The notes under the pieces: generated by a model
The model's database searches: none
Seen by the model: the letters and a program-made list of their open reading frames with translations, nothing else
Told to the model about the DNA's origin: nothing
Source of the DNA: Rahnella sp. AA
GTDB taxonomy: Bacteria > Pseudomonadota > Gammaproteobacteria > Enterobacterales > Enterobacteriaceae
DNA: 64,000 nt
Reading direction: 5' to 3'
Assembly: GCF_002834385.1 (NCBI RefSeq)
Contig: NZ_PITQ01000002.1
Span: 716,615 to 780,614 of the forward strand
Shown here: positions 1-9,711 of the stretch, piece after piece
Layout: every line of letters begins with the position of its first letter
Numbering within the stretch: the first letter of the stretch is position 1
Translations under genes and position numbers: made by a program

Positions 1-748
1 CACCGGCCACCGATTCATTCAGACGCGCTGCCGCTTTACCGGTCGGTGCCGCCAGCCGGATGCGCAGCGGCTGGCCATTTTCTTCCAGCGCCAGCGCCTG
101 TAACAGCGCCAGCAGGCGCACAACCGTGGTGGTTTTCCCGGTGCCGGGGCCGCCGGTAATAATGCTGAACGCACTCCCCGCCGCCAGCCCGCATGCCAGT
201 TTCTGCCAGTTCACCTGCCCTGCATTTCCGGCCTGCGGGAACAGGGCATCGAGTGACGCGCGCAGCGATTCAGCGGGCAGCGCATGCAGCTGCGTGCGGC
301 CCAGACGTTGTTCAACGGCCTCACGCACATTCTGCTCATACTGCCAGTAACGCCGCAGATACAGACGATGCCCTGCAAGCACCAGCGGCGAGTTGCCTCT
401 GCCGCTGCCCACCAGTTGCGGGTTCACCAGCGCCGCCATCCATTCTTCCAGGCTCAGATCGTCAAGCACCGCCGACGGACGGGAAATCGCGCCATCGGAA
501 TGATCGCCGTCGGGCGGAAGCGAGAGCGAAAACGCGCTGTCCGCCAGCGTAGCCTGCAAATCCAGGCACACATGGCCGCGCCCGAGCTGGTAGCTGGTCA
601 GCGCCGTCGCCAGTAATAAAAGCGGGTGTGCATCCGGTGCTTCTTTTGCCAGAAACGTCACCAGCGCGCGATCCAGTTCACGCAGCCAGCCGCATTCCAC
701 CCAGCTGGCCAGCAGTTTTAAAATATCTTCACGGCTGTTGATTCTCAT
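1..748 (-). CDS. recD: RecD, exonuclease V alpha subunit (partial, runs off left edge)
   Basis: The first ~249 codons of RecD, the 5'-3' helicase of the RecBCD end-processing enzyme; the rest lies beyond the left edge. It starts at the ATG of an ATGA overlap with the recB stop, so the two are translationally coupled. A Walker A motif GGPGTGKTTT is visible at about residues 199-208, followed by the RecD-type stretch AAPTGKAAARL. The N-terminal ~190 residues are the RecB-contacting region. RecD is last in the recC-recB-recD order, as in gamma-proteobacterial loci. Identification is firm from motif plus context; only completeness cannot be judged. Confidence 0.93.
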   Translation of the reverse strand, partial: MRINSREDILKLLASWVECGWLRELDRALVTFLAKEAPDAHPLLLLATALTSYQLGRGHVCLDLQATLADSAFSLSLPPDGDHSDGAISRPSAVLDDLSLEEWMAALVNPQLVGSGRGNSPLVLAGHRLYLRRYWQYEQNVREAVEQRLGRTQLHALPAESLRASLDALFPQAGNAGQVNWQKLACGLAAGSAFSIITGGPGTGKTTTVVRLLALLQALALEENGQPLRIRLAAPTGKAAARLNESVAG

Positions 749-3700
749 GCGCGTTCCTCAGTGCGGCTGAAAAGAACGTCAAGTTCTTCCATTAATGCTC
801 TATCCGGCCGCTGAACGCAGACCCCGTTACCCGGCGCGTGGCTGCCGCGCAGGAATAAATACACCGCGCCACCGATATGGCGGTCATAGTCGTAATCCGG
901 CAAACGGGATTTCAGCAAACGATGCAGGGCGAACAGATACAGCGTGAACTGCAAATCGTAACGGTGATCCCTCATCGACTGCGTCATCGCCGTCTGGTCA
1001 TAACCGGTGGCGTCATCCCCAAGCCAGTTGGATTTGTAATCCAGCACGTAATAACGCCCGTTGTGCTCAAACACCAGATCGATAAAGCCTTTCAGCATGC
1101 CGTTAAGTTCTTCTGCCAGCAGCGGTGCGCGCTCTGCGCCCTCAAGCGTGAAATGCTGAACGACAGTATCAAGACGCCGTGTGGACACCTGCGAAAGCGA
1201 GAACCAGAACTCCATCTCAACCTGATACGGCGGCAGTGCGGCCAGCGTGAAACTCCCGCCGCCCGGCAGTGCCAGCGGCTGCGTCAGCAACGCGGTCAGC
1301 CAGCCTGTCAGCGGAATAATCCACGGCTCCCAGCCGCGTGTATTACAGCGCCGCGCCACCTGGTCAGCGATACGCTCAGGGTTTTCCGCCAGTGCGGCAA
1401 AACCTTCGTCACCCGCCCATTCCAGCAAACCGTGCAGGAAATTACCCGGCGCAGGGCCGCGCGGGAAAGCATATAAGTTCTCACCGGTCATCGGCTGCAA
1501 AAGCCCGTCCGTCGGATCGTTACCTTGCGCAGACACTTTCTTATCTTCTAAATAGCTGTCCTGCGCCGCGCTTTCAATTTCAGCCTGCGGTTCACGGTTC
1601 AGCGCTTCCGGCACGATATAAGTACCGGCCGGGGCGATTTGCAGACCGGAGAAACTCGATACCCACCAGCGAGGGCTTTTGTGCGTACGTAGTGGCGGAC
1701 GCGGCCCGAGCTCCGGCAACGCCTGCTCGCTGCGGTACACCGCACCGACCGGCACCGGCAGCGGCCACGCCTGAATATTTTCCGTTTCCAGCGCCTGCAA
1801 ACTGGCGGGAAACTCTTCAGCCTCAACCGGTTCGCCGCCCTGGAAAAGATAACCCGGCGCGCTTTTCTCAAACTCCTTCAGCGGCGCCATGCCGAGCCAC
1901 AGCGCATAACGCGAGCGGGTCAGCGCCACGTAGAATTTACGCAGATCCTCGCCCAGACGTTCCCGGTCTGCCAGCTCGCGCTGCTCTTCCGTGGCGCTCA
2001 GCGCGATTTCAAGTTCACCTTCCGGCGTATGCCATTTCAGCGGCGAATCCTGTTTTTTCACCGCGCGGAATGCACAGGCAAACGGCAGGAACACCAGCGG
2101 ATATTCCAGCCCTTTGGATTTATGCACGGTAACCACTTTCACCAGCGCCGCGTCACTTTCCAGACGCAGCTTGCGAGCATCGCCGCCCTGATTTTCATCC
2201 TGACACTGTTCCGCCAGCCAGCGGATCAGCGCGTGTTCGCCATCGAGCTGCACGCTGGCCTGTTGCAGCAGCTCGGAAAGGTGCAGCAAATCGGTCAGCG
2301 CCCGTTCGTCGCCGTGGGCGAGCAGATGGCGCGGCACGTCAAATTCCCACATCAGACGCCGCAACATCGGCAAAATGCCCTGCTTGCGCCAGCACAGGCG
2401 CAGTTGCTGGAACTGCTGAACGTAGCGTTCCCACTCGTTTTCATCCTGATTCAGACGATCCAGCGCTTCCCAGCGTAAATTGAGCGAAGGCGTGGCCAGC
2501 GCGGCACGCAGCAAACGGTCGTTTTCCGGTGCGGCACAGGCCGCCAGCCAGAACTGTAGTTCGCCTGCCTGCGCACTTTGAAAAATGGATTCTTTATCAG
2601 AAAGGTACACGCTGCGCACACCGCGTTTGGACAGCGCGGTGCGGATTGCCGCTGCTTCACGCCCGGTATTCACCAGCACGGCAATATCACCCGGTGCGAC
2701 CGGTTTAAACGGTTTTTCAGGCTGGCTGAAACCCGCTGCGCCCTGCTGCCCGAGACGCAACAACCGGACGATTTCTGTCGCGCAGCCTTCGGCCATCAGT
2801 TGGGCATATTGGTTTTTTGGCAACGTTTCGGTCTGATTTTCCGGATACCACAGCGTCATAGCAGCAGCTTCTTCGCCGTCGATCTCCCAGGTTTCTTTGC
2901 GTCCCTGGGCTTCTACCCGCAGGAACGGCACCTGATTTTCATCGCCACGGCGGAACAGGAATGCGCCTTCTCCGGCAGTACGGTCTTCGGCCAGTGAAAA
3001 GACGCTGTTGACCGACGCTACCATCGCGCGGGTAGAACGGAAGTTGGTCGCCAGCGTATAGTGGCGCCCCCCGGTATCGCGACGGGCGCGCAGATAGGTA
3101 TAAATGTCGGCACCGCGGAAGGCATAAATCGCCTGTTTCGGGTCGCCGATGAGGATCAGCCCCTGCTCTGGCGGGTTTTCCGCCACGCGGTAAACGGTGT
3201 CGAAAATCCGGTATTGCAGCGGATCGGTATCCTGAAATTCGTCGATCATCGCCACCGGGAATTGCGTGCGGATAATCTCCGCCAGCCGTTCACCGTTGTC
3301 GCTGCGCAGTGCAGCGTCAAGGCGGGTCAGCAAATCATTGAAACCCATCTGCGCCCGTTTTTGCTGTTCGACGTCAAAACGGTTTTCAATCCAGCGGCAG
3401 GCATGTTGCAGCAGGCCGCTGCGGGCGTCCGGCAGGGTTTCCAGACGCGCTTTCAGCGTTTCCATCGCCGTCAGCGCCGGGTGCGCGGGCGGCTCGCCCT
3501 GCGTCCAGCATTCAGCCAGACCGTTTGGCGTCAGGCGCTCCCAGCCGGTGTTCAGATCAGGCATGAGTTCGTCGCTGGTCGCCCAGGCATAAAGTTTCTC
3601 CAGCCACGGATTAAAATACCGCGCCTGAATTTTCCGGCCGTTTACGACTTTCGCCGCCACCGCCCCTTCGAGGAGGGTGCGAAGTTCCTTCGTCCATTCC

Positions 3701-4431
3701 GGCCAGCCCGCTTTCAGCTCGCTCAGCTCTGCTGCTTTTTGCTGATTCACCGTCACAAAAACGTCGGCGGGCGCTTCATCCGTTCCCAACGTTTCGGCGT
3801 ATTCCAGCAGCGGAGAGACATTTTTGTGCAGATCTTCCGGCGAGCGCCACCACCCGCGCAACGTCCTGATATCCGGTTCCGGCAGGGAAAAATAGAAGCT
3901 GCGCCAGTAATCGCGCACCACATTCATCAGCAGCTCGGTCTGGTCGGTTTCCAGCGTCTGGGTAAACAGGCTGTCGCTGTCGAAAGCGTGTTCGCCTAGC
4001 ATGCGGTTACACCAGCCGTGGATGGTAGAAACCGCCGATTCATCCATCCATTCCGCCGCCAGTTGCAGCTTACGTGCGCACCCCGCCCACTCTTCCGGCG
4101 GATATTCCGCACGCAGGTTCAGCAAAAATTCATCGCCCGCGGAGGCTTCGTCCGGATCTTCCAGAAAACACGCCGCCGCTTTGGACAAACGTTCGCGGAT
4201 CCTGTCGCGCAGCTCTTTGGTGGCCGCATCGGTAAACGTCACCACCAGAATTTCCGGCGGCGTCAGCGGGCGGACGAACGCATTCTCAGTACCGTGGCCG
4301 AGCACCAGCCGCACGTACAGCGCGGCGATGGTGAACGTTTTACCGGTCCCGGCGCTGGCCTCAATCAGGCGGCTGCCGGTCAGCGGAAAATTCAGCACAT
4401 TCAGGGTCGCGGGGGAAATGCGTTCCTTCAT
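745..4431 (-). CDS. recB: RecB, exonuclease V beta subunit (helicase-nuclease)
   Basis: 1228 residues, a UvrD-like 3'-5' helicase fused to the RecB nuclease domain; it degrades and resects double-strand ends and loads RecA. Seen: Walker A SAGTGKT at residues 26-32, helicase motif II IDEFQDTDPLQ near 400, and the C-terminal nuclease motif LDYKSNW with D1131 and K1133 followed by YDLQ. The length is slightly above E. coli RecB (1180) and nearer to Pseudomonas RecB. Start and stop both sit in 4-bp ATGA overlaps with recC upstream and recD downstream, giving a tight three-gene operon. The protease gene ptrA, which separates recC and recB in most enterics, is absent here. Confidence 0.95.
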   Translation of the reverse strand: MKERISPATLNVLNFPLTGSRLIEASAGTGKTFTIAALYVRLVLGHGTENAFVRPLTPPEILVVTFTDAATKELRDRIRERLSKAAACFLEDPDEASAGDEFLLNLRAEYPPEEWAGCARKLQLAAEWMDESAVSTIHGWCNRMLGEHAFDSDSLFTQTLETDQTELLMNVVRDYWRSFYFSLPEPDIRTLRGWWRSPEDLHKNVSPLLEYAETLGTDEAPADVFVTVNQQKAAELSELKAGWPEWTKELRTLLEGAVAAKVVNGRKIQARYFNPWLEKLYAWATSDELMPDLNTGWERLTPNGLAECWTQGEPPAHPALTAMETLKARLETLPDARSGLLQHACRWIENRFDVEQQKRAQMGFNDLLTRLDAALRSDNGERLAEIIRTQFPVAMIDEFQDTDPLQYRIFDTVYRVAENPPEQGLILIGDPKQAIYAFRGADIYTYLRARRDTGGRHYTLATNFRSTRAMVASVNSVFSLAEDRTAGEGAFLFRRGDENQVPFLRVEAQGRKETWEIDGEEAAAMTLWYPENQTETLPKNQYAQLMAEGCATEIVRLLRLGQQGAAGFSQPEKPFKPVAPGDIAVLVNTGREAAAIRTALSKRGVRSVYLSDKESIFQSAQAGELQFWLAACAAPENDRLLRAALATPSLNLRWEALDRLNQDENEWERYVQQFQQLRLCWRKQGILPMLRRLMWEFDVPRHLLAHGDERALTDLLHLSELLQQASVQLDGEHALIRWLAEQCQDENQGGDARKLRLESDAALVKVVTVHKSKGLEYPLVFLPFACAFRAVKKQDSPLKWHTPEGELEIALSATEEQRELADRERLGEDLRKFYVALTRSRYALWLGMAPLKEFEKSAPGYLFQGGEPVEAEEFPASLQALETENIQAWPLPVPVGAVYRSEQALPELGPRPPLRTHKSPRWWVSSFSGLQIAPAGTYIVPEALNREPQAEIESAAQDSYLEDKKVSAQGNDPTDGLLQPMTGENLYAFPRGPAPGNFLHGLLEWAGDEGFAALAENPERIADQVARRCNTRGWEPWIIPLTGWLTALLTQPLALPGGGSFTLAALPPYQVEMEFWFSLSQVSTRRLDTVVQHFTLEGAERAPLLAEELNGMLKGFIDLVFEHNGRYYVLDYKSNWLGDDATGYDQTAMTQSMRDHRYDLQFTLYLFALHRLLKSRLPDYDYDRHIGGAVYLFLRGSHAPGNGVCVQRPDRALMEELDVLFSRTEERA

Positions 4432-7400
4432 TCTTTCGCTCCTTTTTTGCTGCTGCGGGAAAGATGGTTTTTAAGCGGTGCCAGCAATCTGTCAGCCAGT
4501 TCGGCGAATTCGCCGCCGGACCACAGCGTGGCGAAATCCGGCCACGCGCGCGCCAGATACGGGTTGCTGTCGCGTTCACCAAATTTCATGTTGGCCGGAT
4601 CGTGGTTTTCATAAGCATCACGGGCAGAAAGCCCGGCATCGCCGTCCGGCGCACTTTGCGCGGAGCCGTCCTTTTTCAGCCAGACAAAGGCCGTTTTGAC
4701 CGCCAGCGGCAACGGCCTTAATTGCCCCTGTTGCCAGGTTTCGATCAGTTGCTGCCAGAGCGCCTGTGCCTCAGCAATCTCCAGTGGCGGTAATTCCGCC
4801 GTCCCGTTTTTACTGATAATGATACTGTGCATCGGCTGTCCGCCGAGGTGTCCGGCCAGATGCGCGACCCAATAAGGAAGCAAACGGTCAAGGCGGTAAT
4901 TGCGGTCTTTGATGATGCCGATACTCTCCAGCACCACGCGGGCGCGCTCCCCGCTGGCGTTCGCGCGTAGATCGCCGAGCCAGTCCGAGACATTCACGCC
5001 TGCGGTTTCAACACTCAGCGCTTCATTAGCCCGCGTCAGCGGCCATTCATCGAGCACGCTCTGATAATTGGCAAACAGCGTTTCCATCGGCTCGGCGAGA
5101 TCTTCACTCAGCACGGCGGCGAATTCGCCCGGTGCCAGTTCACCGCGCCGTTCGATGCGTTCAAGCTGCTGACGCAAAATATCCTGACGCGGCTCCCCGG
5201 CCTCCAGCGCCCATTTCTGCGCGCGGATCAGTTCATCCTGCAAGCGCCAGTTTTCCAGCGCATTAATATCAAACGGCTCCTGATCTTCGCTGCCCGCCTC
5301 TTCCAGTTCGAAGTAAATATTCAGCCGCTGGCGGAAGAAACTGCGCACCGGATCGGACAGAAAATCAGCCAGCTGACGCAGCGTGAGCGCCCCTTCCTGC
5401 ACCAGCGGCGGCAACGGTTGCGGCGCATCAGCGCTGACATCCGCGTCCATTCCGGCACGCCATTCATGGGCGTAGCTGAAAAGCTCACTGCCCTTGCTGA
5501 AGTAATCGCGGTTAAACGGTTGCAGGCGATGTTCGGCGGTGAGCGAGTGAACCAAATCGCCATCGTCCTTCGCTTTCCAGCCCGCCGCCAGATGGTCGCG
5601 CAGTTGTGCCACCAGCACCGAAGGCGGGCGCTCGGTATTATCGTGAATGCTGCGCCCGACCCAGCTGATATGCAGGCGTTCACGCGCCGACAGCAGCGCT
5701 TCGAGGAACAGATAACGGTCATCTTCGCGGCGCGAGCGATCGCCGGGCCGGTAATCGCGCCCCATCAGGTCGAAATCCATCGGCACGCGGTTGCGCGGAT
5801 AGTCGCCGTCGTTCATCCCGAGCAGGTAAACGTGGCGGAACGGAATGGCGCGCATCGGCATCAGCGTGGCAAACGTGACGGCACCGCCAAAGAATGGCTG
5901 CGTCAGGCCGGACTGATCAAACTGCGCCAGCCAGTGTTCGCGCACGACAGACAGCGGCAGCTCGGCCTGAAGATCGACGCTTTCACAGGCTTCAAGCCAG
6001 GTTTCCAGCTCGGTATGCAGACGCACTAAAATAAAGCCGTCGTCGCCGTCATCTTCGGCAAAGTAGCCGCTCAGCAATGCCTGCAAACGTTCGCCCCACA
6101 CGGGCGGCGACGCAGGCTCACGCAGCTGACGCCAGGTTTCATCAAGGCAATTTAAGAGATGCGACAGCGGGCCAATCAGCGCCGCTTCCAGCCCGCCGAT
6201 TTCATCCAGCGGTTCAATGCCCTGCCAGGCGTCACCGCTGCCGACGGCGTAACCGAGCAGCATTCTTTGCAGGCCGAAGAACCAGCTGTTTTGCTCCGGC
6301 GATAACGGCAGTTCAAGGCTCTGACGCTGCTCCGCATGCAACCCCCAGCGCACGTTGGCGGCGCTTATCCAGCGGTGCAGCAGCGGCAGCTGTTCTTCGC
6401 CGATGCCAAAACGCTGACGCACCGACGGCACATCGAGTAAATCCAGCAAATCGCTGACGGCAAAACGGGACTGCGGCAACGTCAGCAGGCTTTCGAGCGC
6501 GCCGAGCAGCGGGTTATTCTGACGCGGCCCCTGATCGGCTACGGTAAACGGAATGTAGCGCGGGTCGCTACGCTCCATCAGCCCGAACACCGCCTGAATG
6601 TGCGGTGCATAGCCATTAATGTCCGGCACCATCACGATAATATCGCGGGCTTTCAGGGTCGGATCGGCGGCCAGCGCGGCCAGCAGCCGGTCGTGCAACA
6701 CTTCCACTTCACGCTGGGCGCTGTGCGTTATCGAGAAGCGCAGGGATTCGTCATTCAGCGCATCAATCTCAGGCCATTTTTCTTTTGTTTCAGCCAGCGG
6801 CCGCAGTTGCAGAATGTCTTCCTGCAACTGATGCAATAAAGTGTCTTCGCCGTTGGAGGTGAACAGGTCAATGCGCGGGATCACCGGCGCGAGCGTGGAG
6901 GCGTAGGATTCGTGGTTATCATATTCATTGAGCAGGCCAATATAATCGCGCCCCTGTTTGCCCCACGCCGCCAGCAGCGGATGCGCGTGCTGATGCAGAT
7001 CGCCTTCAGCAATCACCTGCGGCATGCCCGGTTTACGCCGCTGACGCGCACGTTCGGCGCGCAGCAGATCTTTATCGGCGATAATATCGCTCCAGTCGTG
7101 CTCGCACGGGTTATGAACACACATAAAGATGTGCGTCCACCGGCCCAGCACGGCCAGAACTTCTAAGGATTGTTGCGGCAGCGAAGAAATCCCGAAAACG
7201 ATCAGGCGCGCAGGCAAACCGGCCGGACGCTCGTCTTCAGGGATGGTTTGAGCATGTTGCAGAAAACGCTGATGCAGCGCGGCGCGGCTGGTTCCCCGCT
7301 CACTTTCAGGCACATCGGCCAGCAGTGCGCGCCACAATTGCGGCTGCCACAGCAGGTTTTCTGGTAACGGTTCACTGCCTTTGCGGCTGGTGCGCAGCAC

Positions 7401-7889
7401 GTCTGCCCCGTTTCCCCAGTCCTCCAGCCAGTCGGCGCGGTAAACCTGATACTGATCGAACAAATCCGCCAGACGCTGCGCCAGCTGATGCAGCTTACGC
7501 ATATCGCCGTCGTCTTTTAAGAAACGCGCCAGCGGGGCAAAAACCGGTTCAGGCAGTAGCTGCGGCAACAGGCGGATCAGCCGCCAGGTCAGCAGCGGGC
7601 GGTCAAACGGCGACGAATCCGGCACCTGATCTTTGCCCAGCACCGCACGGTAAACCTGCCAGAAAAAGCGGGCGGGCAATTTGATGTCCAGCGCCGCCGC
7701 GATCCCGCAGCCGCCTTCGGACACATCGCGCGCCAGCGCCAGTTTCAGCCACTGATTGATCCCGTTGCTTTGCACCAGAATCACTTCATTTTCCAGCGGT
7801 GCCAGCGGATGTGCCGCCATCCACGACACCAGAATATCCCTCAGCGCTTCTGAGTGATTTCCGTGTAACACCATCAAACCTGAATTCAC
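4428..7889 (-). CDS. recC: RecC, exonuclease V gamma subunit, Pseudomonas-type
   Basis: About 1153 residues. RecC has an inactive helicase-like fold, splits the DNA duplex and reads Chi in the RecBCD complex. The N-terminus reads LMVLHGNHSEALRD, then ENEVILVQSNGINQWLKL and GGCGIAAALDIKLP, which I recognise as the pseudomonad RecC style rather than the E. coli style (MLRVYHSNRLD). The open frame continues upstream to 8186, but that part overlaps the neighbouring oxidoreductase and is not protein-like. I place the start at GTG 7889, preceded by an AAGGG Shine-Dalgarno 7 nt away; ATG 7916 (9 residues earlier) is possible but has a weak site. Overlaps recB by 4 bp. Confidence 0.9.
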   Translation of the reverse strand: MNSGLMVLHGNHSEALRDILVSWMAAHPLAPLENEVILVQSNGINQWLKLALARDVSEGGCGIAAALDIKLPARFFWQVYRAVLGKDQVPDSSPFDRPLLTWRLIRLLPQLLPEPVFAPLARFLKDDGDMRKLHQLAQRLADLFDQYQVYRADWLEDWGNGADVLRTSRKGSEPLPENLLWQPQLWRALLADVPESERGTSRAALHQRFLQHAQTIPEDERPAGLPARLIVFGISSLPQQSLEVLAVLGRWTHIFMCVHNPCEHDWSDIIADKDLLRAERARQRRKPGMPQVIAEGDLHQHAHPLLAAWGKQGRDYIGLLNEYDNHESYASTLAPVIPRIDLFTSNGEDTLLHQLQEDILQLRPLAETKEKWPEIDALNDESLRFSITHSAQREVEVLHDRLLAALAADPTLKARDIIVMVPDINGYAPHIQAVFGLMERSDPRYIPFTVADQGPRQNNPLLGALESLLTLPQSRFAVSDLLDLLDVPSVRQRFGIGEEQLPLLHRWISAANVRWGLHAEQRQSLELPLSPEQNSWFFGLQRMLLGYAVGSGDAWQGIEPLDEIGGLEAALIGPLSHLLNCLDETWRQLREPASPPVWGERLQALLSGYFAEDDGDDGFILVRLHTELETWLEACESVDLQAELPLSVVREHWLAQFDQSGLTQPFFGGAVTFATLMPMRAIPFRHVYLLGMNDGDYPRNRVPMDFDLMGRDYRPGDRSRREDDRYLFLEALLSARERLHISWVGRSIHDNTERPPSVLVAQLRDHLAAGWKAKDDGDLVHSLTAEHRLQPFNRDYFSKGSELFSYAHEWRAGMDADVSADAPQPLPPLVQEGALTLRQLADFLSDPVRSFFRQRLNIYFELEEAGSEDQEPFDINALENWRLQDELIRAQKWALEAGEPRQDILRQQLERIERRGELAPGEFAAVLSEDLAEPMETLFANYQSVLDEWPLTRANEALSVETAGVNVSDWLGDLRANASGERARVVLESIGIIKDRNYRLDRLLPYWVAHLAGHLGGQPMHSIIISKNGTAELPPLEIAEAQALWQQLIETWQQGQLRPLPLAVKTAFVWLKKDGSAQSAPDGDAGLSARDAYENHDPANMKFGERDSNPYLARAWPDFATLWSGGEFAELADRLLAPLKNHLSRSSKKGAKE

Positions 7890-7959
7890 GCACGCATCCC
7901 TTTTTGTCGCCGTCATAGATGAGATTTTGCGTCGATTTGGAAAGGATTGAAAGGATTGA

Positions 7960-7989
7960 AAAGAAAAGAGGCAGACCCTGCGGCCTGCC
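7960..7989 (-). terminator. Rho-independent terminator after the flavin oxidoreductase gene
   Basis: On the minus strand GGCAGGC (7989-7983), a 6-nt loop and GTCTGCC (7976-7970) form a 7-bp stem followed by a T-rich tract (TCTTTTCTTTT). It lies between the oxidoreductase stop and recC, so the rec genes need their own promoter immediately downstream. Confidence 0.7.
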
Positions 7990-8058
7990 CCGAAACAAAA
8001 TGTAATTCTCTGAAGATATGTTATCGCTTTTGCGAGCAGAATTACGGTTTTGAACGTG

Positions 8059-9156
8059 TTAGCTAATGCTGTAACGCTCAAGCCAGTGCGCGTAAGGCGC
8101 GGGCAGAACCCATGACGGGTTTTCCACGCCCAGCTCTTTCGCCAGTGCATACGGGTAATGCGGGTTGGCGAGCATCGCGCGGCCAATCATCACCAGATCC
8201 ATGTCTTCTTCGCTGATGCAGCGTTCGGCGACGTCCGCAGACGCCACGCCCCAGGAGCTGGCGACCGGCAAACCGGCCTCTTTGCGTACGCGGCGTGAAA
8301 CCGGTGCCAGGAAGCCTGCGCCCCACGGGATCTGCGCTTCCCAGGTGGAGAAACCGACGCTGACATTGAGCAGATCCAGCCCTTTCTCACGCAGAATACG
8401 CGTCAGTTCGATGGATTCGGACAGCGTTTCTTCGTCGCGGCCATCGTATTCAATCACGCCAAAACGCGCGGTGATCGGCAGGTTTTTCGGCCAGACCGCG
8501 TTGACGGCGTCGAAGGTCTCAATCAGGAAACGGCTGCGACCAGCGAAATCGCCGCCGTATTCATCAGTACGGGTGTTGGAATGCACGGAGAAGAAACTCT
8601 GCGCCAGATAGCCGTGGGCAAAATGCAGTTCCAGCCATTCAAAACCGGCGTCGCGCGCGCGTTTTGCCGCTGCGACGAAATCCGCCATCACGCGCTGAAT
8701 ATCCGCTTTTGTCATCTCTTTCGGCACTTTTGGCAGATGTTTGCCGAACGCAACCGCAGAAGGTGCGATAGTCGCCCAGCCGCGCGGATCGCCTTCTGCA
8801 ATATGATCATCGCCTTCCCACGGCAGGTTGGCGCTGGCTTTGCGGCCCGCGTGACCAATCTGGATCCCCGGAACAGCCCCGGCAGCTTTGATAGATTTGG
8901 CGATTTTCGCCAGTTCAGCGGCCTGCGCGTCATTCCAGATCCCCAGACATCCCGGGGTGATACGGCCTTCCGGCGAAACGGCGGTCGCCTCGACGATAAC
9001 CAGGCTTGCGCCACCGCGTGCAAGCGTTGCGTAATGTACCTGATGCCAGTCGTTCGGCACGCCGTCAGTGGCGGAATACTGGCACATCGGCGGAACTGCG
9101 ATTCGGTTTTTTAACGTGACGTCTTTCAGCGTAAACGGCGTAAAGAGTGCGGACAT
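8059..9156 (-). CDS. NADH:flavin oxidoreductase, Old Yellow Enzyme (YqjM/XenA-type)
   Basis: 365 residues, one FMN-binding TIM barrel. OYE enzymes reduce activated C=C bonds (enones, some nitro compounds) with NAD(P)H in the cytoplasm. The N-terminus carries PPMCQYSA, where the Cys is the redox-tuning residue typical of the YqjM/XenA class rather than the Thr of classical OYEs. QIGHAGRKAS supplies substrate-binding His and FMN contacts, and GRAMLANP near the C-terminus is the FMN phosphate-binding end. Start ATG is preceded by AAGGAA 7 nt upstream. The gene is monocistronic with a terminator behind it and is divergent from the SelW-like gene. The natural substrate cannot be told from sequence. 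Confidence 0.88.
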   Translation of the reverse strand: MSALFTPFTLKDVTLKNRIAVPPMCQYSATDGVPNDWHQVHYATLARGGASLVIVEATAVSPEGRITPGCLGIWNDAQAAELAKIAKSIKAAGAVPGIQIGHAGRKASANLPWEGDDHIAEGDPRGWATIAPSAVAFGKHLPKVPKEMTKADIQRVMADFVAAAKRARDAGFEWLELHFAHGYLAQSFFSVHSNTRTDEYGGDFAGRSRFLIETFDAVNAVWPKNLPITARFGVIEYDGRDEETLSESIELTRILREKGLDLLNVSVGFSTWEAQIPWGAGFLAPVSRRVRKEAGLPVASSWGVASADVAERCISEEDMDLVMIGRAMLANPHYPYALAKELGVENPSWVLPAPYAHWLERYSIS

Positions 9157-9405
9157 AATTTTTCCTTTTCCGGGTTAATGTGATGAAACGGCAATCAAAA
9201 TGCCGCCGGAGGGCGATAGCAAAAAGTGTGATAAGAGTATAGTGCGTGTCAGATATCGCCATAACCCAATGCGTGCCCTGCCCGGCAAAACGGCATTTGC
9301 TGTATGCAGTAAATCGCGCCACATCATGGTATTTTCAAGGCTTCATCTGCTTTCCGCATGTTTAATAAACCAAGGCAATAAAAACGCATAAAGAAGGGTC
9401 ATTCC

Positions 9406-9711
9406 ATGGAAAAACGTCCGGCAGTTACCATCACTTATTGTTCCCAATGCAACTGGCTGTTGCGCGCCGCGTGGATGGCGCAGGAACTGTTGAATTCGTT
9501 TAGCACCGACCTGGCCTCGGTCACGCTGGTGCCGGGCACGGGTGGAATTTACGAGATTAAAGTCGATGACGAGCTTATCTGGGAACGTAAAAGAGACGGC
9601 GGTTTTCCGGACGCCGCACCGCTTAAACAGCGCGTGCGCGATATCTGCTTCCCGGACCGGGATTTAGGGCATGTGGATAAGAAGAAAACGCCTGAGAGCG
9701 GGCAAGCGTAA
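9406..9711 (+). CDS. SelT/SelW/SelH (Rdx) family thioredoxin-like protein
   Basis: 101 residues. A small thioredoxin-fold protein of the SelW/Rdx family, with the redox motif CSQC at residues 12-15; selenoprotein relatives have CxxU, here both positions are Cys, so no selenocysteine machinery is needed. The family-typical GTGGIYEI and WERKRDGGFPDA segments follow. Function in bacteria is poorly known; a thiol redox role is inferred from the motif. Good AGAAGG ribosome site. Its TAA stop overlaps the next ATG (TAATG), coupling it to the LysR regulator. Confidence 0.85.
   Translation: MEKRPAVTITYCSQCNWLLRAAWMAQELLNSFSTDLASVTLVPGTGGIYEIKVDDELIWERKRDGGFPDAAPLKQRVRDICFPDRDLGHVDKKKTPESGQA

Noticed and set aside
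3061..3999. Long plus-strand ORFs opposite recB and recC
   Set aside because: Antisense frames of high-GC genes; composition rich in R/P/A and no domains; recB/recC coding evidence is decisive.
7940..7962. Tandem AGGATTGAA repeats before recC
   Set aside because: Only two copies of 9 bp in A/G-rich sequence; no sign of a satellite, CRISPR or iteron array.
7917..8186. N-terminal extension of the recC frame
   Set aside because: It overlaps the oxidoreductase gene and terminator, reads as non-protein-like sequence and has no ribosome site; the RecC family begins near MVLHGN.
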